From Oscillospiraceae bacterium (lineage in GTDB: Bacteria; Bacillota; Clostridia; Oscillospirales; Ruminococcaceae), in NCBI GenBank assembly GCA_031280965.1, contig JAITFZ010000015.1, positions 1 through 64,000 of the forward strand: a stretch of 64,000 nt of DNA, written 5' to 3'. A program made the translations under genes and the position numbers. The notes beneath the pieces were generated by a model. That model had not been told where the DNA came from, did not search any database, and saw only the letters and a program-made list of their open reading frames with translations. Each line of letters opens with the position of its first letter. Position 1 is the stretch's first letter. Below are positions 1 through 7,689 of the stretch, one piece after another.

Positions 1-241
1 CAGAAAGTAATTCTGTGTTTATCCTTGCTTCCTGTTCTATTTTGGGTGTTTCAGCAGATTCAAGGGGTTGCAAAGTCTCTTTAGGTTGTTCCGGGTTTAA
101 GTCTGCTTCAATTCCGGGCATTTTCGCAGATTCAGGGGATTGCGAGTTCCCACCATTTTGTTCGGAATATATGCTTTCCGAACAACCTGTAATTACTGTA
201 ATCAGTGCCGCTACACAAATTAATGCGATTAAATTTTTCAT
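1..241 (-). CDS. Putative lipoprotein, 3' part beyond the window
   Basis: The reading frame starts with ATG at 241 (minus), runs open for 80 codons and leaves the window. It begins MKNLIALICVAALITVITGC: a basic N-terminus, a hydrophobic segment and a lipobox-like ITGC with Cys20, so it is probably exported and lipidated. The rest is Pro/Glu/Ser-rich and low in complexity, with a loosely repeated Ser-Pro-Glu-Ser-like pattern, as expected for a spacer following the lipid anchor. A GGAGA Shine-Dalgarno lies 6 bases before the ATG, in sequence that borders the GGDEF remnant at 252-339. Only the signal peptide resembles the lipoproteins of the array upstream of it. It is the last visible member of the minus-strand lipoprotein run. 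Function unknown. Confidence 0.7.
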   Translation of the reverse strand, partial: MKNLIALICVAALITVITGCSESIYSEQNGGNSQSPESAKMPGIEADLNPEQPKETLQPLESAETPKIEQEARINTELLS

Positions 242-251
242 AAGATTTCTC

Positions 252-339
252 CTTTTTTATTTTATACATCGCTTCGTCCGCCATACAGATAATTTCATCA
301 ACGCGCTTCGCGGTATCGCGAATGATAGCTATGCCGATT
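252..339 (-). pseudogene. Remnant of a GGDEF-domain gene
   Basis: These 88 bp are almost identical (about two mismatches) to 5111-5198, the part of the diguanylate cyclase gene that encodes residues around IGIAIIRDTAKRVDEIIG and on to MYKIKK. Here the fragment has no start codon, lies out of frame with the lipoprotein gene whose stop codon it abuts, and stops short of the last codons of the intact gene. It is a duplicated scrap. Its position at the downstream end of the lipoprotein array, while the intact copy lies at the upstream end, suggests that recombination or duplication shaped this locus. Confidence 0.75.
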
Positions 340-1075
340 AGTTTTCGCTTTGTCTAATAATATCAATTTCGGCTTGCACATCGACTAATTCAATCGTTTC
401 TATCGTCCTTAAGGCAAGGTTTCTTAAAAACTCGTAAGTGTTCAATTCGCCAGGAACCTTTACACTAAACCATGTATTTCCTATCTTTGAAAACACATCA
501 TTTTTGCTTTCAACATAAATTATATCTTCCTTGCTCAAATATGATATACCACTTTGATTTAATTGCTCTGTAATTGATTTTAACGGGTCAAAAGCGTCAA
601 CATATTCTGGTCTGCGTATTAAAATTTCAATCCCAGAGTTATAACAGAAAAAATAATCTCCATTTTTATCTAAGTTCTCTTTATTAGGATTTAATGGCGC
701 ATAATAAAAAACTAATGAAATACTCGTTACTTCCACACAAAATAATTCATATCCGTCAATTTTCAATAATGGGAAGTAAAAATCTTTTATATCTGCAAGA
801 TTATTTCGAGTAAATATTGAATATTCGTAGCTACCCTCATCAGCTGTTCTATATTTGTTAATTCGATTGACTAATTCTTCTTTATAACCGTTTTCATTAA
901 TATTCCTAATAACTAAGGATTGGTACTCAAACTCAACTTCGATTTTTTCATCCTCATGTAATTGCATGATATTTCCATTATTTACTTCCGGGTTACGCGA
1001 TTTACAGCCGCAGAGAAATGTAAATAATACTGTCATAACGATAATTACAGGAAAAACGTTTTTTTTATTTTTCAT
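338..1075 (-). CDS. Array lipoprotein 5 (paralogous family)
   Basis: A 245-residue predicted lipoprotein: basic N-terminus, hydrophobic segment, lipobox LCGC. The mature part is mixed alpha/beta with no domain I recognise. It is homologous along its length to the four genes upstream, but only the signal peptide and the C-terminal block (LALRTIETIELVDVQAEID) are near-identical; the middle is strongly divergent. I start at the ATG of MKNKK (1075) because the top gene of the array, with a clear GGAGG, starts at the equivalent Met. An in-frame ATG at 1087 lies directly against the GGGAG and would be too close to it. Eight bases separate this gene (from 1087) from the stop of the next one upstream. 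Its own stop codon overlaps the GGDEF remnant. Confidence 0.75.
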   Translation of the reverse strand: MKNKKNVFPVIIVMTVLFTFLCGCKSRNPEVNNGNIMQLHEDEKIEVEFEYQSLVIRNINENGYKEELVNRINKYRTADEGSYEYSIFTRNNLADIKDFYFPLLKIDGYELFCVEVTSISLVFYYAPLNPNKENLDKNGDYFFCYNSGIEILIRRPEYVDAFDPLKSITEQLNQSGISYLSKEDIIYVESKNDVFSKIGNTWFSVKVPGELNTYEFLRNLALRTIETIELVDVQAEIDIIRQSEN

Positions 1076-1095
1076 TGGAAAGTTCATCTCCCAAC

Positions 1096-1836
1096 TTAGT
1101 TTTCGCTTTGTCTAATAATATCAATTTCGGCTTGCACATCGACTAATTCAATCGTTTCTATCGTCCTTAAGGCAAGGTTTCTTAAAAACTCGTAATTTCC
1201 TAATTCTCTCGGCACATCAATGTGAATAGACGTTTCACCAATTTTTGCGGTGATGTTGCCGAACTCTGCATCGTACAACATATCATCTTCAGTCAAATGT
1301 CCCCAACCTTGCGCCTGCGCTTGCTTCACTTCGTCATTAAAGTGGTCAAGAACATTTCGAGCTGCATACCACTCATTTCGTCTTAGCGATATTATTATAA
1401 GTCCTTCTGAACCAATCAAAACTTCAAAATCGTCATCAATTTCAAATGGGGCATACATAAATCTAAATGTAGTCTCTGTTACAAAAACGCTGTGTAGTTT
1501 AAATCCATCAATTTCAACAGTTGGAAAGAAAAACTCTGTTATTTCAGAAATTCTGTTCACGTCATAATTGTTTTCTTCTTGATATTCCCCAATATTTTCC
1601 GACCTTGAAGTGATGACTTTATCAATAATTTCTTTTTTAAAATCCCTGCCTTCAACATTACATATTATAGTTGGAGTAGGCAATCCTACAGATAACACTT
1701 CATTGTTATCTGTAGGATTCTCGAATACTTGAGTTTCATTATTCACTTCCGGATTACGCGATTTACAGCCGCAAAGCACTACAATTAATACCGTCATAAC
1801 GATAATTACAGGAAAAACGATTTTTTTATTTTTCAT
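1096..1836 (-). CDS. Array lipoprotein 4 (paralogous family)
   Basis: A 246-residue predicted lipoprotein (alternative upstream ATG at 1848). The signal peptide MKNKKIVFPVIIVMTVL with lipobox LCGC is almost the same as that of the gene at 338-1075, and the last 30 or so residues are also shared, so these two genes form the most similar pair at their ends. The middle contains a conserved family block, here EGRDFKKEIIDKV, followed by ISEITEFFFP, VEIDGF and MYAP, which recurs in recognisable form in every member. No catalytic motif is visible. Probably a surface-anchored protein exposed outside the membrane; role unknown. Confidence 0.75.
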   Translation of the reverse strand: MKNKKIVFPVIIVMTVLIVVLCGCKSRNPEVNNETQVFENPTDNNEVLSVGLPTPTIICNVEGRDFKKEIIDKVITSRSENIGEYQEENNYDVNRISEITEFFFPTVEIDGFKLHSVFVTETTFRFMYAPFEIDDDFEVLIGSEGLIIISLRRNEWYAARNVLDHFNDEVKQAQAQGWGHLTEDDMLYDAEFGNITAKIGETSIHIDVPRELGNYEFLRNLALRTIETIELVDVQAEIDIIRQSEN

Positions 1837-1856
1837 TGGAAAGTTCATCTCCCAAC

Positions 1857-2576
1857 TTAGTTTTCGCTTTGTCTAATAATATCAATCTCGGCTTGCACAT
1901 CGACCACCTCAGAGGTTTCAATTAGCCGAAAAGCAAGGTCGCGTAAAAATTCATAATTATTTAGATTATTAGGAACAGTTATTCTAAAAACCGTATCCCT
2001 AATCTGCCCCCAAATTTGATTGTTCCCATCATATACGAAGTTATCGTCTGTCAATTTGCTGTTGCCTTGAGCGATTTTATTCAAGTTAGTTGGAATTTTT
2101 GAGTCAGACCTTTCAATTACTATTTCGACACCATCTGTGTTGGAAAAGCTATATTCTTCTCGCTGTCTTAGCTTTTCAACTGGAGCATAGTAATAAATGA
2201 AACCGTATTCACTTATCGAAACGCAAAATAACTCAAAGTCTATAATTTTTATAGATAAATAAAATTCAGTTAAATTAGATATTCTATTTGATGGATAAAC
2301 ATTGTAAATATCGTTATTTTCATTTGGATTTTTCGCTATATTAATGTGTTCAATAATTTTTTCTTTGAAATCAGTGCCTTTCTCAATCCATATCGTTAAC
2401 GGTGCAGGGTCTCCTATTGGTACAGGGTCGTTATGTTCCTCGTATGTTTCTTCTTTTTCAGGGAGAAATGGAGTTGTGTTTTTGTCGTTGACTTTTGCAG
2501 ACTGACACCCACAGAAAAAAGCAAAGGATATTGCCATAAAGACAAAAGCAGAAAGAATACATTTTTTAATTTTCAT
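1857..2576 (-). CDS. Array lipoprotein 3 (paralogous family)
   Basis: A 239-residue predicted lipoprotein (upstream ATG at 2588 possible). The signal peptide MKIKKCILSAFVFMAISFA with lipobox FCGC is identical to that of the gene at 2597-3271, and both end LAFRLIETSEVVDVQAEID and on, so they are a second sub-pair in the array. The central region (after about residue 30) has an acidic Glu-rich linker and then the family core (DFKEKIIEHI, then ISNLTEFYLS, then FIYYYAPV). Spacing to the neighbours is 8 bp measured from the upstream ATG. Function unknown; the family appears to be local, and I do not recognise a named domain. Confidence 0.75.
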   Translation of the reverse strand: MKIKKCILSAFVFMAISFAFFCGCQSAKVNDKNTTPFLPEKEETYEEHNDPVPIGDPAPLTIWIEKGTDFKEKIIEHINIAKNPNENNDIYNVYPSNRISNLTEFYLSIKIIDFELFCVSISEYGFIYYYAPVEKLRQREEYSFSNTDGVEIVIERSDSKIPTNLNKIAQGNSKLTDDNFVYDGNNQIWGQIRDTVFRITVPNNLNNYEFLRDLAFRLIETSEVVDVQAEIDIIRQSEN

Positions 2577-2596
2577 TGGAAAGTCCATCTCCCAAC

Positions 2597-3271
2597 TTAG
2601 CTTTCGCTTTGTCTAATAATATCAATCTCGGCTTGCACATCGACCACCTCAGAGGTTTCAATTAGCCGAAAAGCAAGGTCGCGTAAAAATTCATAACTAT
2701 TAAATTTCTTGGGCACATCTATGCGAACTGTGGTATTTCCTATTTGAGCAACAATATTACTATACTCTTCAGCATACAACATGCCGTCCTCGGATAAATA
2801 TCCCCAACCTTCATTTTGCGCTTGTTTTGCTTCGGCTCGGAATTGGTCAAAACGCCTAATTGATATTTCGATAACATCTGCTATATCAAGAAGAATCGAA
2901 GTGTCATCACCTACAAATTCAAGTGGAACATATCTAAAAATAAAAACGCCATCAAATATTGCCACGCTGTATAATTCGTAACCTTCAAATTTAATAGTTG
3001 GATAATAAAACTCTGTTATTTCCGAGATTTTATTCGCTTTGTAACTTCCATCAGCTTGGTGTTGTTCTTCGTCCATTAATTGCGATATATTTATTTTGTT
3101 AATAATTGCTTTTCTAAAATCTCCATTTTCAACATCGCTTATTATTACCGGCATAAAAGAAGCTAATGGCAATATTTCTTCGCTTTCGTTAGGTTTAGAA
3201 CACCCACAGAAAAAAGCAAAGGATATTGCCATAAAGACAAAAGCAGAAAGAATACATTTTTTAATTTTCAT
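2597..3271 (-). CDS. Array lipoprotein 2 (paralogous family)
   Basis: A 224-residue predicted lipoprotein, the shortest member (upstream ATG at 3283 possible). Signal peptide and C-terminus are shared with the gene at 1857-2576, but its middle (GDFRKAIINKINIS, ISEITEFYYP, EGWGYLSEDGMLY) is closer to the gene at 1096-1836, which has EGRDFKKEIIDKV and GWGHLTEDDMLYD. Its ends and middle therefore have different closest relatives within the array, a mosaic pattern expected from recombination between tandem copies. Function unknown. Confidence 0.75.
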   Translation of the reverse strand: MKIKKCILSAFVFMAISFAFFCGCSKPNESEEILPLASFMPVIISDVENGDFRKAIINKINISQLMDEEQHQADGSYKANKISEITEFYYPTIKFEGYELYSVAIFDGVFIFRYVPLEFVGDDTSILLDIADVIEISIRRFDQFRAEAKQAQNEGWGYLSEDGMLYAEEYSNIVAQIGNTTVRIDVPKKFNSYEFLRDLAFRLIETSEVVDVQAEIDIIRQSES

Positions 3272-3291
3272 TGGAAAGTCCATCTCCCAAC

Positions 3292-4032
3292 TTAGTTTTC
3301 GCTTTGTCTAATAATATCAATTTCGGCTTGCACATCGACTAATTCAGCTGAAACTACCAATTGTGCGCCAATATCGCATAAAACATCAAAATCAACCGAT
3401 TTAGGCACTTTCATGGCAAACCACGTTTCACCTATCAATCCGCCTAATTCATTATATTCAAAGAGTTCGCTTCCTTCGACAAAGAATAAATTATTACCAA
3501 TTACTTGCCCGTCAAATATTTCAGCAAGCTGCTCAATTGTTACACGAGAAGGTATATCGCCATATCTGTTATCAAATCTTGTTATTTGTAACAGAATCGC
3601 CGAGCCGTTGCTAAAGCATAAGCTACTTCTGTCTGCGGTTGAATTTATCGGAGCATAATAGTAACAAATAGTATCGCCTAATATTAGTACTTTATATAAT
3701 TCGTATCCGTGAATCTCAAAATTATTAAGGCTATAAAATGCCTTTATATTCGAGATTCTAACCGCTTGATAACTATCATTATATTTATGTTCGTTTTCGC
3801 TTATAAGCTTTGATGTGTTTATTTCGTTAATTATTTCTCTCGTATAATTGGCATCTTTGACGTCTTCTATAACTATTGCCGTAAAAATATTGGGCATTTC
3901 CTGAGCTTCTGTTATTTCAACCTCATCAGGTTCGGATTCATTTAATTGTGCAGAGCATCCGTTGAATATTAAAATCACGGATAATAATATCGATATGACC
4001 AAAATCGCAGAAACAAAAGTTTTATTTTTCAT
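3292..4032 (-). CDS. Array lipoprotein 1 (paralogous family)
   Basis: The first array member in transcription order, 246 residues. It has its own signal peptide, MKNKTFVSAILVISILLSV, with lipobox FNGC, and a partly different C-terminal region, but ends with the same VDVQAEIDIIRQSEN as the other four. The start is well defined: GGAGG lies 7 bases before the ATG at 4032. It follows the metzincin gene by 28 bp on the same strand, so it is probably co-transcribed with it. The core again shows the DANYTREIINEINTS / ISNIKAFY / CYYYAPI pattern. Cell-surface anchored; role unknown. Confidence 0.78.
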   Translation of the reverse strand: MKNKTFVSAILVISILLSVILIFNGCSAQLNESEPDEVEITEAQEMPNIFTAIVIEDVKDANYTREIINEINTSKLISENEHKYNDSYQAVRISNIKAFYSLNNFEIHGYELYKVLILGDTICYYYAPINSTADRSSLCFSNGSAILLQITRFDNRYGDIPSRVTIEQLAEIFDGQVIGNNLFFVEGSELFEYNELGGLIGETWFAMKVPKSVDFDVLCDIGAQLVVSAELVDVQAEIDIIRQSEN

Positions 4033-4060
4033 TGGAAATCCTCCTTAATATTTTTTGACT

Positions 4061-5050
4061 CTATTTGTTAGTGAAAATAGCGCTACTGCAAGTAGTACAC
4101 CACCTATTAAATTCTATATTGTTAGCGTTCATTATACACAGATTGCTACAATCCGTAGCCCCGAGATTATGTGATAATTCGTGTTGCATAAGAATCGGTA
4201 TTGAAAGAATAGAACGATTAGTAAGTATTGTATTTCGCCCAGGACGAACTCCTAACCCTCCAAGCCCGCTACCGGTGGCACTCGTGCCTATATGATTTCC
4301 TGGTGTAGTTCTTGTATCCCACCAACACAACGCGTGTCCAACTACCCTAACTGTGTGGATAGTCGGCGATGTCAACAATGCATTGAGACGGCTTGCCCCT
4401 TTAATATGACTTGTATTACAGTTAGAATTAGTGCCGCATGCTGTTCCGCCATCGCTATTGCAGAAGAGGTTATCTGCTAAGCGACAAGTGCTTCCATTCA
4501 AATCAGCGGACTGTTGGGTGCCGATTAATGAGAAGAAAATGCCAAAATTACTTCCAATTCCACCAGTTGCGTTAGAGAAATGCATAGACAATCCTGTAAT
4601 TGTCGTGTTATTATTAGGTCCGTATGACGTGTCAAATCTAATCCTCGCATCATGAATTTTAATATTAGATTGATGTGTCCATGTTCCTGTCACGGTTACG
4701 GCAGTAGATGAATCGTTTATAACTCGGAAACGATATGTTCCCGCTTGAGGAATTGTTAATGTGGAGCGGACAGAACCGCCTACCGGTATCAAGCCCCCAA
4801 AAAACATGCCATCTGACTGACGGATAAGCCCAATACGCACATTATTATGTGTAGTCGTTAAATTAAAAGTTACGGTATCACCACCAACCATATTTATAGC
4901 CGGTGTAATGATTGTTTGAGAACCATTTCCGTTAATTGTAATGTTTACACTGTTCGCACTTACAAACAGTGTAAGTGCGATTGTTGTACTGATGACAATT
5001 GCAAATGTTAACACGATGCTTATAATTTTTCTTCTATTTCTTTTTTGCAT
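4061..5050 (-). CDS. Secreted metzincin-like zinc metalloprotease
   Basis: A 329-residue protein with a Sec signal peptide (about residues 1-32, basic start then a long hydrophobic run). Residues 35-125 look like an all-beta domain of the pre-peptidase C-terminal type (GDTVTFNLTTT, then AGTYRFRVIN). The C-terminal part carries HELSHNLGATD (290-300), a metzincin zinc site HExxHxxGxx(H/D) with Asp as third ligand, followed by a plausible Met-turn, CIMN (Met307). Asp as third ligand is known from snapalysin-type enzymes. Eight or more Cys in the catalytic part suggest disulfides. The gene lies between the GGDEF gene (27 bp upstream) and the lipoprotein array (28 bp downstream), on the same strand. 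Substrate unknown; the neighbouring surface lipoproteins are a possible but unproved target. Confidence 0.7.
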   Translation of the reverse strand: MQKRNRRKIISIVLTFAIVISTTIALTLFVSANSVNITINGNGSQTIITPAINMVGGDTVTFNLTTTHNNVRIGLIRQSDGMFFGGLIPVGGSVRSTLTIPQAGTYRFRVINDSSTAVTVTGTWTHQSNIKIHDARIRFDTSYGPNNNTTITGLSMHFSNATGGIGSNFGIFFSLIGTQQSADLNGSTCRLADNLFCNSDGGTACGTNSNCNTSHIKGASRLNALLTSPTIHTVRVVGHALCWWDTRTTPGNHIGTSATGSGLGGLGVRPGRNTILTNRSILSIPILMQHELSHNLGATDCSNLCIMNANNIEFNRWCTTCSSAIFTNK

Positions 5051-5077
5051 AATTAAAATTCCTTTTCATTTTTTATC

Positions 5078-7081
5078 TTAATTAATAAACCCGTAATTCG
5101 ACTTACCGCTCTTTTTTATTTTATACATCGCTTCGTCTGCCATACCGATAATTTCATCAACGCGCTTCGCGGTATCGCGAATGATAGCTATGCCGATACT
5201 GACCTTGACCGAGAGCTGGTCGCCCACGTCGCACATAAAACCCTCGCCGAGCTTGGTTAGTATTTCCTCAGCTGTTTTCGCCGGGTCGTTAATTTCGGAG
5301 TTGCGTATACAAACCACGAATTCATCGCCGCCGAAACGTCCCGCCATACCATAATTAGAAACAATGTCGTTAATCGACAGCGCAGTGAACCGCAGAACCT
5401 GGTCGCCCGTCGCATGGCTGTAGTTATCATTAAAGAACTTGAAATCGTCTACATCTATAAACAAAATCGCGAATTCATTCTTTCGGGCAGTGATGAGGTC
5501 AATCTCGTTGTTTATCAGTTCTTCAAGTGTTTCGCGGTTATAAAGCCCCGTGAGAGCGTCGTAATTGGCGCGGGCAGAAAGAATCTTTTCTTTCTTTTTA
5601 GCGTTATCTATATCTACGATTACGCCTACGACCTTCAAAATCTCATTGTTCGCGCCGCGAATGGCGCAGGCGCGTAAAAGAAACCAAACATAGTCGCCGA
5701 ATATATTTTTCCAGCGGAATTCATCCTGCTGTATGGATTCGCCCTTTGACAGCTTTTCCAATGTTTTCTTATAATTCACGGTGTCTTCGGGGTGAATCTT
5801 GCACTTAACCAGGAAGCTGTCCTTATACGAATCTGTAGGCGCCCGATAAGAGAACTTCTTGCTGAAATTATTAGAGAAATGAACCTCATCTTTCAGGAAA
5901 TTCCACTCAAAGATAATATTGTCGGACATCTCAATAACGGTTTTATGCCTGCCTTCGCCAATCACCACATTATCAAGCAGGTCGTTAAATTCTTTAGCGA
6001 TTTTACCGAACTCGTTGCCCTGGGAAATACTAATTCTTACTTCGTGGTCGCCGCGACGCACTTTCGTGAGAACATCCTTGATGATTACGAGCGGCTTCGT
6101 AAACCAAATCGCAAACAGAACGCTGAGCGCGACCATGACGACACCGAGGAAAATCGCAAGGTTCCTTAACACGGCGATTGAATCAACGGAGTAATCGTTT
6201 ATGTCGGAGGTTTTGCCGATTACGCCGAGAAGCCAGCCCGTGTCGCTGATTCTGTCAAAAAGTGCGATAGAGTTTTCTCTGCCGAGTTCATAAGTGAAGA
6301 ACGTTGTGCCGTTTCTGTATTGTTCATCTCTGTCTTTTCTGATGTAAGAATTGATTCTTATATATTCCTGCGTTGTTCTGCTGCCTTCGTCAAGGTTTCC
6401 TCTGAAAGTAACGTCAAGAATATTATTAAGCGGGCAGATGAGTACGATTTTTCCTCTTGTTGAAGGTCTTGAGTTATAAAAAAACGTTACTATATCATCG
6501 CTTGAGTATGAACACAGCATAAAATACGGCGAACTTCCGATACGTGCGTAGTGCAGAAGCTCAAAATTCTGCTCCGCTTCATTATCGGATTGTATGGGGA
6601 AAGCAGTGAACTGATGCTCGCTGAGATTATTTACCCGCGTTTGCAGAAAATTGCGTCTGTTGCTGCCGGTGTAAATAAAAATATCATTGCGTTCATCAAA
6701 AATAGTTATTCCGGTAATGCCGCTTTCGTTGGAAGTAAGCGCTTCAAGCGCACTTCGCACCCTTATGTATTCGGGTGAATCCTCTTCAGACTCATCGTCA
6801 TTATCGTTGTTATCATCGTATTCACCGCCATCATCAAGGTCAAGATAATTTACGAAATCAATAACAGCCGGATTCCCCGCAATGCTGTCAAACCTGCGGA
6901 TATAAGAGTCAAAATATGATTCTACGGCATGCGACTGCTTTCCGGACAATTCCCGCATCGTCTGCCTGTAATGGCTGTCGGAAGACGATGACAAATGAAC
7001 GCCCACAAATACAGTGAACAAAAGCGAGGATAAAACCGAGAAAACAATCATCGAAATGATGAGCATTGTTCTTATTTTCAT
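5078..7081 (-). CDS. Membrane sensor diguanylate cyclase (HAMP-PAS-GGDEF)
   Basis: A 667-residue membrane protein predicted to make c-di-GMP from GTP. An N-terminal transmembrane helix (about 7-29) is followed by an extracellular sensor of roughly 270 residues with an acidic Asp/Asn insert (about 77-95), a second helix (about 305-330), a HAMP-like linker, a PAS domain with a PAC end (about 395-495) and a GGDEF domain (about 505-660). The active site reads GRFGGDEF, so it should be active. The inhibitory I-site RxxD expected just upstream is S-N-Y-G here, so product inhibition at that site is unlikely. It is first in a minus-strand run with the metzincin and lipoproteins, which makes it a candidate for local control. 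Part of its C-terminal coding sequence is duplicated at 252-339. Confidence 0.88.
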   Translation of the reverse strand: MKIRTMLIISMIVFSVLSSLLFTVFVGVHLSSSSDSHYRQTMRELSGKQSHAVESYFDSYIRRFDSIAGNPAVIDFVNYLDLDDGGEYDDNNDNDDESEEDSPEYIRVRSALEALTSNESGITGITIFDERNDIFIYTGSNRRNFLQTRVNNLSEHQFTAFPIQSDNEAEQNFELLHYARIGSSPYFMLCSYSSDDIVTFFYNSRPSTRGKIVLICPLNNILDVTFRGNLDEGSRTTQEYIRINSYIRKDRDEQYRNGTTFFTYELGRENSIALFDRISDTGWLLGVIGKTSDINDYSVDSIAVLRNLAIFLGVVMVALSVLFAIWFTKPLVIIKDVLTKVRRGDHEVRISISQGNEFGKIAKEFNDLLDNVVIGEGRHKTVIEMSDNIIFEWNFLKDEVHFSNNFSKKFSYRAPTDSYKDSFLVKCKIHPEDTVNYKKTLEKLSKGESIQQDEFRWKNIFGDYVWFLLRACAIRGANNEILKVVGVIVDIDNAKKKEKILSARANYDALTGLYNRETLEELINNEIDLITARKNEFAILFIDVDDFKFFNDNYSHATGDQVLRFTALSINDIVSNYGMAGRFGGDEFVVCIRNSEINDPAKTAEEILTKLGEGFMCDVGDQLSVKVSIGIAIIRDTAKRVDEIIGMADEAMYKIKKSGKSNYGFIN

Positions 7082-7150
7082 TTATGTAAATTCCTTTCAT
7101 AAACAGAAGGATTTAATAACGGAAGTACAGAGATGCATCGTATACTTTAT

Positions 7151-7179
7151 ATAGTATCATAAAAAATAAAAAAAGTAAA
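7151..7179 (-). promoter_or_regulatory. Putative sigma-A promoter of the GGDEF-metzincin-lipoprotein run
   Basis: On the minus strand TTTACT (7174-7179) and TACTAT (7151-7156) are separated by 17 bases, about 70 bases before the GGDEF gene. The match is moderate and the region is very AT-rich. The 309-bp gap 7082-7390 also holds the leader of the spore-protein gene. Confidence 0.4.
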
Positions 7180-7309
7180 TATACTGCTTTTTTATTTGTT
7201 TATTACTAACAAAGCGGAGTCGGAAACTTGTGCATAATTTACATTATTTTAACGGCTGTTAATAAAAATTTCCTGTAATAATGAAATTCGGGCGAGTTAT
7301 AATACTAAC

Positions 7310-7368
7310 ACAAAGGAAAAAATCCTTTGTTATAACTGATAAAAAGAAACTATAATAAACGTTTCTTT
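7310..7368 (+). other. Two inverted repeats in the spore-protein gene leader
   Basis: ACAAAGGA (7310-7317) pairs with TCCTTTGT (7323-7330), and AAAGAAAC (7343-7350) pairs with GTTTCTTT (7361-7368). Both are perfect 8-bp stems between the probable promoter region and the Shine-Dalgarno GGAGG near 7377. They could form two small hairpins in the 5' leader or be protein sites. No sigma-F/G promoter could be assigned with confidence. Confidence 0.45.
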
Positions 7369-7390
7369 AAATTACCGGAGGAGATTAATC

Positions 7391-7567
7391 ATGGCTAGCA
7401 AAAATAAAGAAGCTTTGAACAACATTAAAATGCAGGCTGCCAACGAAGTAGGCGTGCCTCTTAAACAAAACGGCTACAACGGCGACCTCACTGCTAAGCA
7501 GGTTGGTTCCGTAGGCGGCCACATGGTTCGTAAAATGATTGAAAGCTACGAAAACAGCAACAGATAG
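7391..7567 (+). CDS. Alpha/beta-type small acid-soluble spore protein
   Basis: A 58-residue ORF starting MASKNKEALNNIKMQAANEV with a strong GGAGGAG 7 bases upstream. It has the hallmark blocks of alpha/beta-type SASPs: the EVGVPL segment, where the germination protease GPR normally cuts after Glu in an E-(F/I/V)-G motif, then GYNGDLTAKQVGSVGGHMVR, containing the GSVGG DNA-contact region, and a C-terminal helix KMIESYE. These proteins coat DNA in the spore core, shift it to an A-like form and protect against UV and heat, then serve as an amino-acid store at germination. Expression is normally forespore-specific. This short gene is the clearest evidence that the organism forms endospores. Confidence 0.93.
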   Translation: MASKNKEALNNIKMQAANEVGVPLKQNGYNGDLTAKQVGSVGGHMVRKMIESYENSNR

Positions 7568-7653
7568 CCGACTTTATAACAAAGTCCGCTTACAGGCTGT
7601 AACAGAGCTTTATTCGGAAAAATAAAACGCGGTTTGTAAAAAAATCGCGAAAC

Positions 7654-7688
7654 AGGCTCGGAGCGGCAATTTACTTGTCGTTTTGAGC
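7654..7688 (-). terminator. Possible terminator after the coiled-coil gene
   Basis: GGCTC...GAGCC arms enclose a second partly paired arm set (CGACAA / TTGCCG) on the minus strand, just after the stop of the gene at 7690-8139. A run of seven T follows about 13 bases further on. The stem is imperfect, so this is only a possible terminator. Confidence 0.35.
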
Positions 7689-7689
7689 C

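Noticed and set aside
15-341. Open frame on the plus strand at the window start
   Set aside because: It runs antisense through the lipoprotein signal-peptide gene and the GGDEF remnant; the minus-strand frame has a Shine-Dalgarno, signal peptide and lipobox.
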